A DNA stretch of 64,000 nt. It comes from an uncultured bacterium. GTDB taxonomy: Bacteria; Verrucomicrobiota; Kiritimatiellia; RFP12; UBA1067. The notes beneath the pieces are model-generated. The model did not search any database, was not told where the DNA came from, and saw nothing but the letters and a program-made list of their open reading frames with translations. Positions 61,986-64,000 of this stretch are shown in pieces (the first letter of the stretch is position 1; every line of letters begins with the position of its first letter). The stretch lies in contig CADCAK010000002.1 of assembly GCA_902799385.1 (NCBI GenBank), positions 62,001 through 126,000 on the forward strand, read 5' to 3'. Made by a program: the position numbers and the translations under genes.

Positions 61986-62733
61986 TTGCGCCGTTCCCGG
62001 ACTTGATGGCGGAGACCAGAGCGTCCCACGTGAACGGCATGGGGCCGGACGGGATGCCAAACCTGTTTTTGGCGAGCAGCCGCGTGTCGCCCACGCAGTA
62101 GAGCTCGCGCTCGCCGCCGTTCTTGCCGATCACGACCTTGCCGCCGGACGCGTCCTCCATCGTGCGGATTTTCGCGTAGGCGACGATGTCGTTCCATTCG
62201 ACCACCCAATCGCGTATCGCCGCGATGAGGCGCGGCGCGGTCCGGCGGTCGGTCGTGCCGTCCGTGTATTTCACCGTCTCGTCGTGCGAGTGCGCAATCT
62301 GTATGATGCACATGTTCCGCTTGCGGCGGATCTCGTCGAGCAGGGAATAAACGTCCTTGCGGAACTGGACGAGCGCAGCGTCGTTGCCACGGTTGTAGCC
62401 GCCGTATGCCGCCGTGAGGAACTTCGCGCCAGCAGCCGCGCACACGCCGTCGGCGACGATGTTCTGGAGCGCGGAGAGGCTGTCGATCACAACAGTCTGG
62501 AAGTCGTGCGGCTCATCGCGGATTTCCTTGAGGTAGGCGATGAACGTGGCGAAGTCCTTGATGTGCGGCGTCTTCGCGCAGTCGATCTGGTCCAAGCCAT
62601 CCTCGAGTACGAGAATGACAGGTTTTGGCGCGGTCGCGGCGAACGAACTCTTGCCCACGCCAGCATCTCCGTAAAGGAGGATTCTTGGGGGTGAGGGCGT
62701 CTTGCCGACGGTCAGTTTCTGGAGTAGAGACAT
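61972..62733 (-). CDS. Sak4-like RecA-fold ATPase (ssDNA annealing)
   Basis: 253 aa from MSLLQKLTVGK. Walker A is GDAGVGKS (22-29), Walker B TVVIDSLSALQ, and IIQIAHSHDE later. This is the short RecA-like group (Sak4/AAA_24) used for single-strand annealing in phages. Its neighbours (nuclease, DUF669, RusA) make a complete recombination set. Confidence 0.88.
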   Translation of the reverse strand: MSLLQKLTVGKTPSPPRILLYGDAGVGKSSFAATAPKPVILVLEDGLDQIDCAKTPHIKDFATFIAYLKEIRDEPHDFQTVVIDSLSALQNIVADGVCAAAGAKFLTAAYGGYNRGNDAALVQFRKDVYSLLDEIRRKRNMCIIQIAHSHDETVKYTDGTTDRRTAPRLIAAIRDWVVEWNDIVAYAKIRTMEDASGGKVVIGKNGGERELYCVGDTRLLAKNRFGIPSGPMPFTWDALVSAIKSGNGANGGS

Positions 62734-62761
62734 TGCATTGTCCTTTCGTTTTCGTGTAGTT

Positions 62762-63568
62762 TCAGATGCGGTCGATAAGCCTTGTCTCGCGGAAGCGGGT
62801 GTACCACTCGTTCTTCTCGCGGCACTGGATGAGCTCGGCGATTGCCTTTTCGTTCTCCGCCTCGGCAAGGTCGAGGACTTCGTCAGCGTACTTGAAGGTC
62901 GCCGCCCTGTATGGAGCGGTCTTCTCAGACGCGATCAAGTACACGGGAAACTTCCGTCCGCTGACCTTTTCGAGAACGGCGCGATACAGTGCGAGCTGGA
63001 ATCCGTAGCCGAACTTCCGGGCTTCGGACTCAAAGCCGGGAAGATCACTGGTCGTCTTCAGATCTACAATCCCGAAATCGCCGTTGAACCAGTCGAGGCG
63101 AACCTGCACGGGAAGCCCGCAGAAGTCCTTGACGCGGATTGTGCATTCCGCCTCGCCGTGTTCAAGTAACTGCTTCGCGTCAGGATGGTTCCACACCGAT
63201 TGGGCCATCTGCTCGATCATCTCGAACTCTTTGCAGCTCACGACCTCCTTGCTCTGCTTCGCCATGAAGTCCTGCCACTTCTGCGAGGTGCGCTGGTAGG
63301 CCTGGCCCGTGCGCTCGTTGATCGGGCCGTCGCTGACGAGGAAGTCCCTCTGCCATGCGTCGTGACCCTCGAGCGTGTAGACATGGCAGGCGCGGCCGAA
63401 CGCCAGCGCGGGCGACTCGGGCCGCTTCAGCTTGCCGGTCATCATGAGTGAGTACGTTAGCGGACACGCCCTGAACTGGGCTAGGTTGTGGGACGAGAGG
63501 TATCGTCCCGACGCTGCGTCGGCGTGGTACTGCTTCGCCGGAACGTCTAAGAAGTATGGTTCTTTCAT
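62762..63568 (-). CDS. PD-(D/E)XK nuclease, RecE/RecB-like
   Basis: 268 aa from MKEPYFLDVPAKQYH, with AAAAGGAAAC upstream. Motifs: SSHNLAQFRACPLTYS at the start and the catalytic IVDLKTT with the preceding RLDWFNGDF acidic. C-terminal FQLALYRAVLEK fits the QxxxY motif. It makes single-stranded ends for Sak4-driven annealing. Confidence 0.86.
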   Translation of the reverse strand: MKEPYFLDVPAKQYHADAASGRYLSSHNLAQFRACPLTYSLMMTGKLKRPESPALAFGRACHVYTLEGHDAWQRDFLVSDGPINERTGQAYQRTSQKWQDFMAKQSKEVVSCKEFEMIEQMAQSVWNHPDAKQLLEHGEAECTIRVKDFCGLPVQVRLDWFNGDFGIVDLKTTSDLPGFESEARKFGYGFQLALYRAVLEKVSGRKFPVYLIASEKTAPYRAATFKYADEVLDLAEAENEKAIAELIQCREKNEWYTRFRETRLIDRI

Positions 63569-63625
63569 GTTCAGTTTCCTTTTGGGTTCCGCAGGCGGGG
63601 AGAACCGTTCTCGCCCGCCCACGGT

Positions 63626-63658
63626 GGATGGTTATTGCCGCAGCTGCAGAAAGTTCCG
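63626..63658 (-). promoter_or_regulatory. 33-bp two-part element, site 6
   Basis: GGATGGTTATTGCCGC then TTCCG at 33 bases. It is 58 bases before the nuclease gene that opens the recombination block. Confidence 0.55.
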
Positions 63659-63666
63659 TAAACTTT

Positions 63667-63987
63667 TCAGCAACCGTGGTCGTAAATCCGGCGTACCGCA
63701 TCCTTCACGGCTGGCCAGAGTATGTCGTACAGCTCCCAGTCCGGGACGCCGATGATCTCGTGGATCTCAGCGAGCTTGTATCCCTCGCGCCGAAGGGAGA
63801 ATATCCTCGCGTAGAGAGGATTCTGCTTTTCCAGCAGTTCAGTCACTACGTCGAAGTCGAACTTGAGGAGGCCCTCCGCGAAGCGGTCGCGGGGATCGGC
63901 GAATCCATCGACGAATGTCGGCGCGTCCTCGTCGTTACCGGCGATCTTGCAGTCACACGACACGGTCACGTTCTCCTTCTCGACCAC
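63667..63987 (-). CDS. Sigma-region-4-like HTH protein, possibly 5'-partial
   Basis: A GTG start is possible at 63987, but the frame stays open to the window edge. The N-terminal CDCKIAGNDEDAP is acidic. The C-terminal FSLRREGYKLAEIHEIIGVP with WELYDILWPAVKD looks like sigma region 4/ArpU-type HTH. As the first gene before a 33-bp element it could be the phage activator for those sites; this is inference. Confidence 0.6.
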   Translation of the reverse strand: MVEKENVTVSCDCKIAGNDEDAPTFVDGFADPRDRFAEGLLKFDFDVVTELLEKQNPLYARIFSLRREGYKLAEIHEIIGVPDWELYDILWPAVKDAVRRIYDHGC

Positions 63988-64000
63988 GCAGGCGAGATGC

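Noticed and set aside
27258-63987. General reassignment of TAG in the phage
   Set aside because: The genes at 30437 and 50244 end with TAG exactly where their families or neighbours demand a stop, and large genes do not contain internal TAG.
1-64000. CRISPR array
   Set aside because: No regularly spaced 25-40 bp direct repeats with unique spacers were seen; the heptamer array at 52.4 kb is too short-spaced.

Overview
The window looks like a bacterial chromosome or accessory region with a large prophage or phage-satellite inserted. The left part (about 1-27,100) is moderately AT-rich. It carries lipoproteins, an M50 protease, a Fic protein, an ArdC-type antirestriction protein, umuDC and DUF262/DUF4143 genes. 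The right part (about 27,200-64,000) is GC-rich and almost entirely phage genes read on the minus strand, interrupted at 31,250-37,700 by an AT-rich cargo block. Lipobox signals and a umuDC pair suggest a diderm bacterium. The exact phylum cannot be fixed from sequence reading alone; a PVC-type gut or environmental bacterium is only a guess.

Region 1 (2-16,015): two or more minus-strand operons. The right one runs lipoprotein, radical SAM/SPASM maturase, an unannotated 44-residue Cys-rich peptide overlapping the maturase stop, an N-acetylmuramoyl-amidase-like lipoprotein, and two large unknown proteins joined by ATGA overlaps. This reads as a RiPP-type cluster. The left one starts with an ECF-like sigma factor and continues through a CxxCxGxG zinc protein, three unknowns, a zinc-ribbon protein, a CDC48-like double-AAA ATPase with a dead second ring, a second zinc-ribbon protein, two membrane proteins and a site-2 (M50) protease. 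Three of its small proteins share a C-terminal motif.

Region 2 (16,200-27,100): Fic protein, an ArdC operon, umuDC (apparently leaderless), a pair of DUF262 proteins (one frameshifted, with a DUF1524 HNH end) and a DUF4143 ATPase.

Region 3 (27,200-64,000): phage module. From right to left it holds a sigma-region-4-like protein, PD-(D/E)XK nuclease, Sak4-like ATPase, zinc protein, DUF669-like protein, RusA, SF2 helicase and prim-pol/helicase. These are followed by an unknown gene with terminator, a class-C-like group II intron, a phased heptamer array, a ParB-like/N6-adenine methylase, SAM synthetase, a terminase pair, a C5 methylase, gpW-like protein, portal, prohead-protease/capsid fusion and DUF2190 cement protein. 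Then come a second portal with a tail-associated paralogue, the cargo (XRE, TcmP, radical SAM, EcoRV-like R-M), and host-interaction proteins with BspA-like LRR and InlB repeats. No tape measure, sheath or tail tube is recognisable. Six copies of a rigid 33-bp two-part element sit before the main minus-strand gene blocks and may be the element's own promoters. Two plus-strand mini-units run against the phage genes. Each encodes a tiny membrane peptide interrupted by an in-frame TAG, and one has a structured leader RNA.
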